DNA of 64,000 nucleotides from Sphingobium sp. TCM1 (lineage in GTDB: Bacteria; Pseudomonadota; Alphaproteobacteria; Sphingomonadales; Sphingomonadaceae): assembly GCF_001650725.1 (NCBI RefSeq), contig NZ_LXVX01000039.1, positions 491,110 through 555,109 of the forward strand, written 5' to 3'. Below are positions 51,107-59,908 of this stretch, piece after piece (the first letter of the stretch is position 1; each line of letters opens with the position of its first letter). Made by a program: the position numbers and the translations under genes. A model generated the notes under the pieces. It ran no database searches. It had not been told where the DNA came from and saw only the letters and a list, made by a program, of their open reading frames with translations.

Positions 51107-52133
51107 CGTCCACCCCCATCGGACAACCGTGCGTCGGATAGGCCTCGCCATCCAGTTCGACCGCCTCGCGTACCACCTCGATCCGGTCGCCCGCATCGCG
51201 CATCTCATAGAATTTGGCGATCGCGCGTTTGAACGGACGGTGCAGCACCATCATCAGCTTGCCGTCGAACGCCCGGAAGATCATGCCATGGCCGCTGTCG
51301 CGCTCGACCAGCGGGCCGAGCTGTTCCCACGGCCCGGCCAGCGTCCCGCTCTTCGACCGCGCCTGGGCCTGGACATAGCCGTCCTTGCCCCAGCTCGACC
51401 AGAGCATCAGCAGCGTGCCGGTCCGGGTGCGGAACAGCTCCGGGCCATCGGTGACATAGCCGGTATCGCCTTCGGGCTGCTTCTGGCCCACGACCCAGTC
51501 GGCTTCGTTCGCACGGAACAGCAGGCGGGGCTTGCCGGCCGGGGACAGATCGCCCTTCAACGGCATCGCCTCGACCGTGCCGACACCTGTCTGCATCCAT
51601 TCATGGGCATAGACCATCCACGGCTTGCCAGCCGCATCGACATGCAGCGTGCCGTCCAGGGTCATGTCGCCTGCCGCCGTCGGCGGTTCGCCCCCATGGA
51701 TCAGTGTGTAGGGCCCATCGATCCGGTCCGCCACCGCCAGCAAGGTCGCGCGGCGATAGAGCGGGCGGTTCGCCGCCGGGCCGATCGCCGCCTTCTCATT
51801 GTGGAAGGTCGCGAACAGATACCAGCGGCCCTTCCACCGGTGGACTTCCGGCGCCCAGCCGCCGTCATTCGCCCAATTCCCCTCCGGCAGGGCGAAGACC
51901 AGCCTGGGCCTCTGCCAATGGGCGAGGTCGCCGCTGGCATAGGCCATGATGCCCAGCCGCTTGTCGCCCGTCACCGCTGGGTCATTCTTCGAGAAGAGCC
52001 AGTAGCTTTTCCCGCTTTCCTCCGCGACCACCCATGGATCATGGATGCGCAGATGCGACGTCAGCAGCGGCGCGGCGGCCCCCCCGGCCGGGACCGTCCA
52101 GCCCAGCAACAGGGCAGCCAGAAGCATCCGCAT
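51093..52133 (-). CDS. Exported GH43 family glycoside hydrolase
   Basis: 346 residues with signal peptide (MLLAALLLGWTVPAGGAAA). The five-bladed propeller shows RIHDPWVVAEESG (catalytic base Asp), DMTLDGTLHVDAAGKPWMVYAHEW, DGPELFRTRTGTLLMLWSSWG and DSGHGMIFRAFDGKLMMVLHRP, a pattern of GH43. Activities include arabinofuranosidase, arabinanase and galactosidase; arabinan side chains of rhamnogalacturonan-I are the natural target here. The start overlaps the rhaT stop by one base (TGATG). Confidence 0.87.
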   Translation of the reverse strand: MRMLLAALLLGWTVPAGGAAAPLLTSHLRIHDPWVVAEESGKSYWLFSKNDPAVTGDKRLGIMAYASGDLAHWQRPRLVFALPEGNWANDGGWAPEVHRWKGRWYLFATFHNEKAAIGPAANRPLYRRATLLAVADRIDGPYTLIHGGEPPTAAGDMTLDGTLHVDAAGKPWMVYAHEWMQTGVGTVEAMPLKGDLSPAGKPRLLFRANEADWVVGQKQPEGDTGYVTDGPELFRTRTGTLLMLWSSWGKDGYVQAQARSKSGTLAGPWEQLGPLVERDSGHGMIFRAFDGKLMMVLHRPFKRAIAKFYEMRDAGDRIEVVREAVELDGEAYPTHGCPMGVDDAGC

Positions 52134-53197
52134 CAGGCGGCCAGCCGGTTGCCATAGCCGATGATGATGGTGGCCAGGATCAGCAGCCCGACCCCGCTCC
52201 ACACCATTCGGCGCACGGCGGGCGCCGCGTCCTTCCACTCGCGGAAGGCGAAGCCCCAGCAGGTGCCGAAGATGATGATCGACGCCATGTGCAGCGTCCA
52301 GCTCGAAAAGCCGAAGCGGCCCATCTGGCTTTCGCCCATGGTGTAGAAGAAGAACTGGAAATACCAGGCAGTGCCGGCCAGCGCGCAGAGCAGGAAATTG
52401 GGCAGCAGCTTCGGCCGATGACCGCTGGCGTCGGGGGCTCCGGCCCATTGCCCCGCCGACTTGTTCTTCACGATCAGCCATCCGCACCAGAGCGCGTTGG
52501 TGATGAGGCCGCCGAACATGACGAGGCAGAGCGTCGGCAATCCTGTCCAGAGCGGCCCGGTGCCCGCCGCAGCCGACAGCGCCTTGACCGGCTCGCCCGC
52601 CGCCAAGCCGAAGGCGAAGCAGGAGGACATGATGCCGGAGAATATGGCGACGGCGATGCCCTTGCGGAAATCGAACTCGGCGACGGCGGCAGCCTTCTGC
52701 TCCGCCGACAGCGCCTCATCCTTGCGCGCCCCGGCGCGGGCGACGACGATGATCCCCGCCAGCGTGACCGCGAGGCCGAGCAGCACGATCTGCCCGTGCA
52801 GCGTGCCGGCGATCTCGGTCATGAACGTCCCGTCGAAGATCGGCGGGATCAATGTGCCGAACACGGTGCACAGGCCCAGCACCACCGCCATGCCCAGCGA
52901 CAGGCCGAGATAGCGCATGGTGAGGCCGTAGGTCAGGCCGCCGAAACCCCAGAGGAAGCCGAAGAAGACGCACCAGCCGACAACGGAAGACGGCACTTGG
53001 GCCATCACTCCCATCAGGTCGCTGGTCTGGATCGAGGCGAAGAACCAGGGCGCGATAACCCAGGAGAAAACGCCGCCGGTGAGCCAGAAAATCTCCCAGT
53101 TCCAGCGTTTGACGCCGCGATAGGGGACGTAGAAGCTGGCGGAGGCGAAACCGCCCAGCCAGTGGAAGAGAACGCCGAGCAGCGGATTGGGGGTCAT
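52133..53197 (-). CDS. rhaT: L-rhamnose:proton symporter
   Basis: 354 residues with ten membrane helices. It begins MTPNPLLGVLFHWLGGFASASFYVPYRGVKRWNWEIFW, which is very close to known RhaT proteins (landmark only), and has GFLWGFGGLTYGLTMRYLG and GTCWGFAFREWKDA. It imports L-rhamnose with H+. Located between the lactonase (ATGA overlap) and GH43 genes, in the leftward operon that encodes rhamnose catabolism. Confidence 0.95.
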   Translation of the reverse strand: MTPNPLLGVLFHWLGGFASASFYVPYRGVKRWNWEIFWLTGGVFSWVIAPWFFASIQTSDLMGVMAQVPSSVVGWCVFFGFLWGFGGLTYGLTMRYLGLSLGMAVVLGLCTVFGTLIPPIFDGTFMTEIAGTLHGQIVLLGLAVTLAGIIVVARAGARKDEALSAEQKAAAVAEFDFRKGIAVAIFSGIMSSCFAFGLAAGEPVKALSAAAGTGPLWTGLPTLCLVMFGGLITNALWCGWLIVKNKSAGQWAGAPDASGHRPKLLPNFLLCALAGTAWYFQFFFYTMGESQMGRFGFSSWTLHMASIIIFGTCWGFAFREWKDAAPAVRRMVWSGVGLLILATIIIGYGNRLAA

Positions 53198-54222
53198 AGG
53201 GCAAGTCCCAGGCGATAGAGGCGATTGGCATTATCGGCGAACAGGGCGCGGCGATCGGCTTCGGAAAAGTCGGCGACGATGGCGTGATAGGCTTCCATAT
53301 ATCGGTCGATAGGACCGAACAGCTTGTCGGTGGGCGTGTCGCTGGCGAAGGCGCAACGCTTCACGCCGAACAGGTCGATGGTCTCGCGGACCAGCGGTTC
53401 GATCGTTTCGCGGCTCCAGTCGCGGCGGATGAAGCCCATGCCCGACAGCTTGACCGCGACATGCGGCAGCGCGGCCAGCGCCTTCATGCCCCGGCGCCAG
53501 TCCTCCAGGCCATCCGCGTCGGTCAGCACCGGCATCCCCATATGGTTGATGATGACGGGAATATCGGGATGCCGCGCGATCAGCGGGGCGAGGCCGGGCA
53601 TCTGCCCCGGATAGCATTGCAGGTCGAAGGAAAGGCCATGCTTCGCCAGCAGCGCATAGCCCGCCTGCCATTGCGGATCGAGCGTCTGGTCGACCGGGCC
53701 ATAGGTGCGCTTGGGGCTGGGATGCCAGTTGACGATATGGCGGATGCCCTTCACGCGCTTATGGGCGGCCTGGGCGGCCAGCAGGGCGTCGACTTGCGGG
53801 TCGTTCAGCGCGGCGAAGGCGACCAGGCCGGTCGGCAACCCTTCAATCTGGGCCAGCCCGTCGAGCCATTGCGTTTCCCGCACCGCGCTCTCCGCCGCCG
53901 CGCCGGCATCGACATGGACCGCGCCCACCACATTCCAGCGGGCAAGGTCCGCGCGATAGTCCGCGACCCCATAGTCATGCGCGATCGCTTCGACGCTGCC
54001 GTTCGGCCCCTCGTCGGAGAAAGGCGGGCTCAGCCAGTCGTAGCGGATATGGTTCAGATCCCACAGATGGATATGGGCATCGATAAAGGGGATCATGCTG
54101 CTCTCCCGCGAAATGTCGGGTCTGCGGGCCGCAGCGACGCGCTCCAGCCCGAACGCGCAGGCCGTTCCGGCAAGGCCGGTCAGCAAGGCGCGACGGTCAC
54201 AGGCGATGGTCAACGGCATCAT
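53194..54222 (-). CDS. L-rhamnono-1,4-lactonase (amidohydrolase family; LRA2-type)
   Basis: 342 residues from ATGATG at 54222, or 300 from the ATG at 54096, which has GGGAGAG before it. The metal-binding DAHIHLWDL lies at the start of the core, followed by NWHPSPKRTYG, INHMGMPV and FASDTPTDKLFG, as in the PF04909 lactonases of rhamnose and fucose pathways. The 42-residue extension has the form of a Tat signal (DRRALLTGLAG) and its third codon bases are about 85% G or C, so it looks coding. The enzyme opens L-rhamnono-lactone to L-rhamnonate. In operon with rhaT. Confidence 0.85.
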   Translation of the reverse strand: MMPLTIACDRRALLTGLAGTACAFGLERVAAARRPDISRESSMIPFIDAHIHLWDLNHIRYDWLSPPFSDEGPNGSVEAIAHDYGVADYRADLARWNVVGAVHVDAGAAAESAVRETQWLDGLAQIEGLPTGLVAFAALNDPQVDALLAAQAAHKRVKGIRHIVNWHPSPKRTYGPVDQTLDPQWQAGYALLAKHGLSFDLQCYPGQMPGLAPLIARHPDIPVIINHMGMPVLTDADGLEDWRRGMKALAALPHVAVKLSGMGFIRRDWSRETIEPLVRETIDLFGVKRCAFASDTPTDKLFGPIDRYMEAYHAIVADFSEADRRALFADNANRLYRLGLAL

Positions 54223-54236
54223 CCCCGGAAAACAGG

Positions 54237-54271
54237 CGGCGCGCCGGCTCTTTGGCTGGCCGGTCGCGCCG
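54237..54271 (-). terminator. GC-rich intercistronic hairpin upstream of the lactonase gene
   Basis: CGGCGCGCCGG and CCGGTCGCGCCG pair with one bulge around a 12-base loop, in the 63 bp between the dehydrogenase and lactonase genes. On the minus strand a short CTGTTTTCC follows, so it may act as a partial terminator or as an mRNA-end stabiliser. Confidence 0.4.
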
Positions 54272-54285
54272 CGCGACTTTTGGAT

Positions 54286-55035
54286 TTAGAAGGTGGTCCG
54301 GCCGCCCGACGTGTCGAAGGTGGACGCCGTCGTGAAGCTGCATTCCTCGCTGGCCATGAAGCACACCATCGCCGCCGATTCCTCGACCTGGCCGAGCCGG
54401 CCCATCGGGATTTTCGAGCGCATATAGTCGACCTGGCTCTGCGGCAGCTGGGCCAGGATCGGGCTTTCGAAGGTCGCCGGAGTCAGCGCGTTGGCGATCA
54501 CGCCCTTGCCGGCCAGTTCCTTGCCCAGGCTCTTGGTGAAGCCGATCACGCCCGCCTTGCTCGCCGAATAGGCGCTGGCATTGGGATTGCCTTCCTTGCC
54601 CGCGACCGAGGCGAGGTTGACGATCCGCCCATAGCCATTTTCGAGCAGGAAGGGCACGACCTCCCGGTTGCAGTAGAAGAGGCCATTGAGGTTGATGTCG
54701 ATCACCCGCTGGAAGCTATCGACCGGATAGTCCCATACCGTCGCGGTGGCGCCAGTGATGCCGGCCGAGCAGATGAGGATATCGACCTTGCCCAGCGCTG
54801 CGGCGGTTTCCTTGGCAGCGGCGGCGACGGCCGCGTAATCGCTGACGTCGAGGGCGACCACATGGATCGCGCCCACTTCGTCCTTCGTGGCGGCCAGCGC
54901 TTCGGGATTGAGATCCCACAGCGCCACCTTACCGCCTTCCGCAACGATGCGCGCGGCGACCTGCTTGCCCAGGCCCGACGCACCGCCGGTGATGATCGCG
55001 TTACGGCCCGCGAACCGTCCGGCGTAAACGCTCAT
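54286..55035 (-). CDS. L-2-keto-3-deoxyrhamnonate 4-dehydrogenase (SDR; LRA5-type)
   Basis: 249 residues. NAD-binding GGASGLG near residue 17, the NAG-equivalent CSAGITGA, and the catalytic Tyr-x3-Lys YSASK. Placement between the diketo-acid hydrolase (ATGA overlap) and lactonase genes matches the Sphingomonas L-rhamnose cluster where LRA5 oxidises L-2-keto-3-deoxyrhamnonate to the 2,4-diketo acid. That pathway and gene set were described for Sphingomonas sp. by Watanabe and co-workers. The specific activity is from context; the SDR call is certain. Confidence 0.87.
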   Translation of the reverse strand: MSVYAGRFAGRNAIITGGASGLGKQVAARIVAEGGKVALWDLNPEALAATKDEVGAIHVVALDVSDYAAVAAAAKETAAALGKVDILICSAGITGATATVWDYPVDSFQRVIDINLNGLFYCNREVVPFLLENGYGRIVNLASVAGKEGNPNASAYSASKAGVIGFTKSLGKELAGKGVIANALTPATFESPILAQLPQSQVDYMRSKIPMGRLGQVEESAAMVCFMASEECSFTTASTFDTSGGRTTF

Positions 55036-55889
55036 CCCAGCACCTCATCGCCCAGATGACGCCATTCGGACACCTGCTGCTTCTGCGTGCCCAGCTTCTC
55101 GATACCCAGCTCCATGACGTCACCGGCCTTGAGGTAGATGGCGGTCGGCTTCTTGCCCTCGCCCACGCCCGGAGGGGTGCCAGTGATCATCAGGTCGCCC
55201 GGATACAGGGTGATATATTCGCTGACATAGGAAATGAGCTGGGCGACGTTGAAGATCATCGTCTTCGTGTTGCCGGTCTGCATCCGCTGGCCGTTGACGT
55301 CCAGATACATGTCGAGATCCTGCGGGTCGCCCACTTCGTCGGGCGTCACCAGCCAGGGGCCAACCGGGCAGAAGGTGTCATGGCCCTTGCCCTTGCTCCA
55401 CTGGGTGCCGCGCTGCTTCTGGTTGAAGCGTTCCGACACGTCGTTGACGAGGGTATAGCCCGCGACCTTCGACAGCGCCTCTTCCTCGCTCACGAAGCGG
55501 CAGGTTTCGCCGATGATGACGCCCAGTTCGACTTCCCAGTCGCCATGCGTCGAATTCTTCGGCAGGACGACTTCGTCATTCGGGCCGTTGAGCGACGACA
55601 GCGCCTTCATGAACATCATCGGCTCGGTCGGGATCGGCAGGTTGGATTCGATCGCATGATCCTCATAATTGAGGCCGATGGCGACGATCTTGCCGATCCC
55701 CTTGACCGGAACGCCATAGCGCGGCTGGCCTTCCACGACCGGCAGTGAATCCACGTCCGCGCCCTTCGCCTTGGCGAGGGTGGCGACGGTCAGTTCAGGG
55801 ACGACCGCCGACAGGTCGCGAATCTGGCCCTCGCTGTCGATGACGCCGGGCTTTTCCTGGCCACGCTGGCCGAAACGAACGAATTTCAT
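55032..55889 (-). CDS. L-2,4-diketo-3-deoxyrhamnonate hydrolase (FAH family; LRA6-type)
   Basis: 285 residues, fumarylacetoacetate hydrolase fold. Metal-binding WEVELGVIIGE, NDVSERFNQ, and the C-terminal GDLMITGTPPGVGEG are present. In the Sphingomonas rhamnose route, LRA6 cleaves the 2,4-diketo acid into pyruvate and L-lactate. The stop overlaps the LRA5-type gene and it follows the rhamnonate dehydratase gene by 21 bp. The presence of LRA5 and LRA6 rather than an aldolase shows this is the diketo-hydrolase variant. Confidence 0.9.
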   Translation of the reverse strand: MKFVRFGQRGQEKPGVIDSEGQIRDLSAVVPELTVATLAKAKGADVDSLPVVEGQPRYGVPVKGIGKIVAIGLNYEDHAIESNLPIPTEPMMFMKALSSLNGPNDEVVLPKNSTHGDWEVELGVIIGETCRFVSEEEALSKVAGYTLVNDVSERFNQKQRGTQWSKGKGHDTFCPVGPWLVTPDEVGDPQDLDMYLDVNGQRMQTGNTKTMIFNVAQLISYVSEYITLYPGDLMITGTPPGVGEGKKPTAIYLKAGDVMELGIEKLGTQKQQVSEWRHLGDEVLG

Positions 55890-55910
55890 GGGTTTATACT
55901 CTCTTGCAGA

Positions 55911-57104
55911 TCAATGGGTGTAGGGACGGTGCATCGCGATATCGCGGTTCAACTCGACGCCGAAGCCCGGCGCATCGAGCGCGCTGACCTTCAGCCGGCC
56001 ATTTTCCGGCACCGGCTCGCCGATCAGCTGCGGGTGGAACATCGGCACCACCTCCGTCGGTCCCGGATGCATCATCAGGAATTCGGCGAAGGGCGAATTG
56101 TGCCGGGTGATGACGAAATGATAGGAATAAACCGACGATCCGTGCGGCACGACCATCTTGCCATGGGCATCGGCCAACGCACTGATCTTGAGCAGTTCGG
56201 TTACGCCGCCGCACCAGCCGACGTCGGGCTGGATGATGTCGCAGCAGTCCATTTCCATGAGCATCCGGAAGCCCCAGCGGGTCGCCTCATGCTCGCCGGT
56301 CGTCACCAGCATCCCCTTGGGCACGTTGCGCTTCAATTGCTGGTAGCCCCAATAATCGTCCGGGCTGATCGCTTCCTCGATCCATTTGAGACCAAGGTCA
56401 TGCGCGGCAATGGCAAGGCGCGTCGCATAGTCGACGTCGAGCGCCATCCAGCAATCCCACATCAGCCAGAAATCGTCGCCGACCTTGGACCGCATGTCGG
56501 CCAGTTCGGCGATGTTCTTCTTCAGCCCCTCGATCCCTTCGGCCGGGCCGTGATGCAGCGGCATCTTGCCGCCGATGAAGCCGAATTCCTTGGCCTTGTC
56601 CGGCCGCGCCCCGGTGGCGTAGAATTGCAGTTCGTCGCGCACCGCGCCGCCGAGCAGATGATAGACCGGCTCCTGCCGCAACTTGCCGAGCAGATCCCAC
56701 AGCGCCAGGTCGACCCCCGAAATCGCGTTCACGACCAGACCCTTGCGCCCATAATATTGGGTCGAGAAATACATCTGGTCCCAGATCTTCTCATAGTCGG
56801 TCGGCGAACGCCCTTCGAGGAAACGGGCGAGATGCTTTTCCACGATATAGGCGGCCGGTTCGCCGCCGGTCGTGACGGCGAAACCGACAGTCCCGTCCTC
56901 GGCTTCTATCTCCACGACCAGCGTGCCGAGTACGTTGATGCCGAAGCTCTGCCGCGACTGGCGATATTCGGGATAGCGCGACATGGGCGTCGCGATGTGA
57001 TCGTCGATCCAGTGGCCTTCGCCCTGGTCATGATAGTCAGCACCGCCCCCGCGCACGGTGAAGGCACGGACATGTTTGATCTTCGGCAAGGTCACGATCG
57101 GCAC
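55911..57104 (-). CDS. rhmD: L-rhamnonate dehydratase (enolase superfamily; LRA3)
   Basis: 397 residues, as in RhmD proteins. N-terminal capping domain with GEGHWIDDHIATPMSRYPEY (the active-site His in the flexible loop), the barrel with LMWDCWMALD (metal ligand Asp), GLKWIEEAISPDDYWGY, TGEHEATRWG and PHGSSVYSYH. It dehydrates L-rhamnonate to 2-keto-3-deoxyrhamnonate in a Mg-dependent step. It is the first gene of the leftward operon, which shares a divergent control region with the second iclR gene. Confidence 0.95.
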   Translation of the reverse strand: MPIVTLPKIKHVRAFTVRGGGADYHDQGEGHWIDDHIATPMSRYPEYRQSRQSFGINVLGTLVVEIEAEDGTVGFAVTTGGEPAAYIVEKHLARFLEGRSPTDYEKIWDQMYFSTQYYGRKGLVVNAISGVDLALWDLLGKLRQEPVYHLLGGAVRDELQFYATGARPDKAKEFGFIGGKMPLHHGPAEGIEGLKKNIAELADMRSKVGDDFWLMWDCWMALDVDYATRLAIAAHDLGLKWIEEAISPDDYWGYQQLKRNVPKGMLVTTGEHEATRWGFRMLMEMDCCDIIQPDVGWCGGVTELLKISALADAHGKMVVPHGSSVYSYHFVITRHNSPFAEFLMMHPGPTEVVPMFHPQLIGEPVPENGRLKVSALDAPGFGVELNRDIAMHRPYTH

Positions 57105-57160
57105 GCACTCACTCCTTGAGCCTATCCACTGTCCAAATGTTGGGAAACAGCGGCAACTAC

Positions 57161-57274
57161 TTCCAATATATGGTCAAACTCGCATGATGCCGGGCGAGTA
57201 TGAGGGTCTGGCGCGATCGAGAAGAATCATGTCGGCCCCTCCTTCACCCTTGTTTTTCTCATTTTGTGGGATAG
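57161..57274. promoter_or_regulatory. Candidate IclR sites in the rhmD / iclR divergent promoter region
   Basis: TTCCAATATATGGTC at 57161-57175 is a near-palindrome close to the site before rhaM, and ATTTTGTGGGATAG at 57261-57274 resembles the TATGTGGGAC word. They lie 57 bp upstream of the rhmD start and about 70 bp upstream of the iclR start. This is the likely control point for the whole rhamnose pathway. Confidence 0.5.
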
Positions 57275-57342
57275 AGTATTAGTAGATGAGACAAATTTCG
57301 TCAAACCCTGAATTGGGTCCGGAAGCGGGAGAGCGAGAGGAT

Positions 57343-58152
57343 ATGGCGACGGCGCCGGAGAAAGCCGAGGGAGCCAAGGCATCGGGATCGCAGACCCTGC
57401 AACGCGGGCTGGACCTGCTGGACCAGGTGATTGACGGGCCGGTGAAGCTCGCCGACCTGTCCGAACGCATGGGCTTGACCCGGTCGACCACCCACCGCCT
57501 CGCCAATGCGCTGGTGGAGCGCGGCTTCCTGACCTTCCTCCCGCGCGAGGGCTATCAGCTCGGGCCGAAGCTGCTGCAACTGGGCTTCCTGGCGCAGAGC
57601 CAGGCCGACGTGGTGCAGATCGCCCGGCCGCATCTGGAACAACTGGCCGCGGCCAGCGAGGATACGGTACATCTGGGCCGGCTCGACGGCGACCAGGCGC
57701 TCTATCTCGACAAGATTCCCGGCCGCCGCCGCGTCGATATTTCCAGCCGGATCGGCGACCGCCATCCGCTGACATCGACGGGCCTCGGCAAGGCGCTGCT
57801 GCTCGACGATTCGGAACCGACCTGGCGCCGCGTCTTTGACGCCGAATATGCCGCGGGCACCCACATGGCCGACTATGGCCTCTGGCTGGATCGGATGCGC
57901 GGCTATGCCGGTGAAGGCCGTTCCTTCGACCTGGAGGAGAATGAGGATCAGATCCGATGCGTCGCCGCCCCGATCCGCGATGCGTCGGGCGCAATCGTCG
58001 CTGCCATCAGCCTGTCGAGCGCCGCTCAATATATGGACGATGCGCGGATGCAGGCGCTCAGCACTGACGTCCGCGACACCGCGCAGAAGATCAGCGCCGA
58101 TCTGGGCTGGACCCCCGGCGTCAAGCCGCCCCGCCGCCCGGTGCGGCGCTAG
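57343..58152 (+). CDS. IclR family transcriptional regulator (second paralogue)
   Basis: 269 residues from the ATG at 57343, behind GAGAGGAT; an ATG at 57286 has no ribosome-binding site. Winged helix GSQTLQRGLDLLDQVIDG and LADLSERMGLTRSTTHRL, effector domain LTSTGLGKALLLDDSE and RCVAAPIRDASGAIVAAISL. It is clearly related to the IclR protein at 33937 (both have VIDGP, LGPKLLQLG, TGLGKALLLD). It is divergent from rhmD and lies 78 bp ahead of the rhamnose dehydrogenase operon, so it is the likely regulator of both. Confidence 0.95.
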   Translation: MATAPEKAEGAKASGSQTLQRGLDLLDQVIDGPVKLADLSERMGLTRSTTHRLANALVERGFLTFLPREGYQLGPKLLQLGFLAQSQADVVQIARPHLEQLAAASEDTVHLGRLDGDQALYLDKIPGRRRVDISSRIGDRHPLTSTGLGKALLLDDSEPTWRRVFDAEYAAGTHMADYGLWLDRMRGYAGEGRSFDLEENEDQIRCVAAPIRDASGAIVAAISLSSAAQYMDDARMQALSTDVRDTAQKISADLGWTPGVKPPRRPVRR

Positions 58153-58229
58153 GGTGGCGCCACGCGCAAACCAAATCCTCCCCTGCCAGGGAAGGACTGT
58201 CACAATCGCTACACCAAGGAACCGATCCC

Positions 58230-58994
58230 ATGAAACTGCTTGAAGGCAAGACCGTCCTCGTCACCGGCGCATCGACCGGCATCGGCCGCGCCGCGGCCAT
58301 CGGCGCCGCCAGGCATGGCGCCGATGTCGTCATCAACTATGCCAGCAGCGACGGCCCGGCCGCCAGCTGCGTGGCGGAGATCGAGGCGCTCGGCCAGCGG
58401 GCCATCGCGGTGAAGGGCGACGTCGCCGACCCGCAGACCGCTCAGGACTTTGTCGCGAAGGCGGTCGAAGCCTTCGGCAAGGTCGACGTGATGGTCAGCA
58501 ATGCGGGCATCTGCCCCTTCCACGCCTTCCTGGACATGCCGGTCGACGTGGTGGAGCGCACCTTCAAGGTGAACCTGCACGGCGCCTATTATATGGTGCA
58601 GGCCGCCGCGCAGCAGATGGTGAAACAGGGCCATGGCGGATCGATCGTAGCGGTCTCCTCCATCTCGGCGCTGGTCGGCGGCGAATATCAGACGCACTAT
58701 ACCCCGACCAAGGCGGGCGTGCATTCGCTGATGCAATCGACGGCTATTGCCTTGGGCAAGCATGGCATCCGCTGCAACAGCGTCCTGCCCGGCACCATCC
58801 TGACCGAGATCAACAAGGATGACCTGGCCGATGTCGAGAAGCGCCAGTATATGGAAGCCCGCACGCCGCTCGGCCGCTTGGGACAGCCGGAGGATCTGGC
58901 CGGGCCGATCGTCTTCCTCGCGTCCGACATGGCCGCCTATGTCACCGGCGCCGCGCTGCTGGTCGACGGCGGCATGTATGTGAATCTGCAGTAA
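58230..58994 (+). CDS. L-rhamnose 1-dehydrogenase (SDR; LRA1-type)
   Basis: 254 residues. TGASTGIGRAAA near residue 12, NAGICPFHAF, and the catalytic SSISALVGGEYQTHYTPTK with Ser, Tyr and Lys. The INYASSDG stretch after beta strand 2 suits NADP or NAD. Position between the IclR gene and a CE12-lutABC run, facing rhmD, fits the first step: L-rhamnose to L-rhamnono-lactone. I assign rhamnose rather than another sugar because the rest of the rhamnose pathway is present. Confidence 0.88.
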   Translation: MKLLEGKTVLVTGASTGIGRAAAIGAARHGADVVINYASSDGPAASCVAEIEALGQRAIAVKGDVADPQTAQDFVAKAVEAFGKVDVMVSNAGICPFHAFLDMPVDVVERTFKVNLHGAYYMVQAAAQQMVKQGHGGSIVAVSSISALVGGEYQTHYTPTKAGVHSLMQSTAIALGKHGIRCNSVLPGTILTEINKDDLADVEKRQYMEARTPLGRLGQPEDLAGPIVFLASDMAAYVTGAALLVDGGMYVNLQ

Positions 58995-58998
58995 TTAC

Positions 58999-59084
58999 CG
59001 TCATCCCCGCGAAGGCGGGGACCCATCTCCCGCTATCCCAGGCGAAAGGTGAAGAGATGCGTTCCCGTTTTCGCTGGAATGACG
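58999..59084. repeat. Dispersed palindromic repeat, copy 2
   Basis: Starts CGTCATCCCCGCG, then GGCGGGGACCCATCTCC, and ends TTCGCTGGAATGACG, the inverse of the start. The same words occur in copy 1 at 6169-6279. It sits in the gap between the rhamnose dehydrogenase and CE12 genes of one operon, where its hairpin could weaken downstream expression. Confidence 0.72.
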
Positions 59085-59101
59085 AATGAAAGAGAAAAAG
59101 C

Positions 59102-59908
59102 ATGAGGATCGCCCCCAAGCTCGCAGCAACCCTCGCCGCCCTGCTCGCGCCCCTGCCCGGCTTCGCGACGCCGCCCGGCAGCACGATCCTCATCGCGGGC
59201 GATTCCACCGCCTCCGCCTACAAGGCGGATCGCTACCCCCAGACCGGCTGGGGCCAGATGCTGTCCTGCGGCCTGTCCCCGGACGTCCGGGTCAGCAACC
59301 ACGCCATGGGCGGCCGCTCGACCCGCAGCTTCCTGCGCGAAGGGCGGTGGGAGAGGCTGCTCGGCGAAATCACCCCCGGGGACACGGTACTGATCCAGTT
59401 CGGCCATAATGATGCGACCCGCGCCAAGCCCGAACGCTGGGCACCCGCCGCGACCGACTATCGCGACAATCTGCTGCGCTTCATCTGGGACGTTCGGACA
59501 GCAGGCGGCACGCCGGTGCTGGTCACGCCGGTCGCGCGGCGCAGCTTCGGCGCGGACGGCAAGGCGAAGGCGGACTTTGCCGACTATTCCGCCGTGATGC
59601 GAGACCTGTCCGCCAGCACACATACGCCGCTGATCGATCTGGAAGCGCTGTCGCGCGCCTGGGTCGACCGCGCCGGGGAAGCGGCGTCCAAGACCTATTA
59701 TCTCCATTACGCGCCGGAGGATCATGCCCCCGGCTTCCCCAAGGGCATCGCCGACAATACCCATTTCAGCGAAGTGGGTGCCCGCAATGTCGCCAATCTG
59801 GTAGCAGGCGGGCTGAAAGCGCTGAACCTGCCCATCTCCGCGAAGGTGCTGGCCGACCGGCCCGCCCTTGCCCGCATCACGCCACTGGGAAAGACGAGCT
59901 GCCAATGA
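59102..59908 (+). CDS. Rhamnogalacturonan acetylesterase (CE12)
   Basis: 268 residues with signal peptide (MRIAPKLAATLAALLAPLPGFA). Catalytic Ser35 in IAGDSTASAY, the block II glycine in NHAMGGRSTRSF, FGHNDATR (block III), TPVARRSF, and NTHFSEVGA with the His. A typical single-domain RgaE-like CE12 enzyme that removes acetyl groups from rhamnogalacturonan in the periplasm. The second CE12 enzyme of the island, shorter than that at 38094. Stop overlaps the next start (ATGA). Confidence 0.92.
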   Translation: MRIAPKLAATLAALLAPLPGFATPPGSTILIAGDSTASAYKADRYPQTGWGQMLSCGLSPDVRVSNHAMGGRSTRSFLREGRWERLLGEITPGDTVLIQFGHNDATRAKPERWAPAATDYRDNLLRFIWDVRTAGGTPVLVTPVARRSFGADGKAKADFADYSAVMRDLSASTHTPLIDLEALSRAWVDRAGEAASKTYYLHYAPEDHAPGFPKGIADNTHFSEVGARNVANLVAGGLKALNLPISAKVLADRPALARITPLGKTSCQ

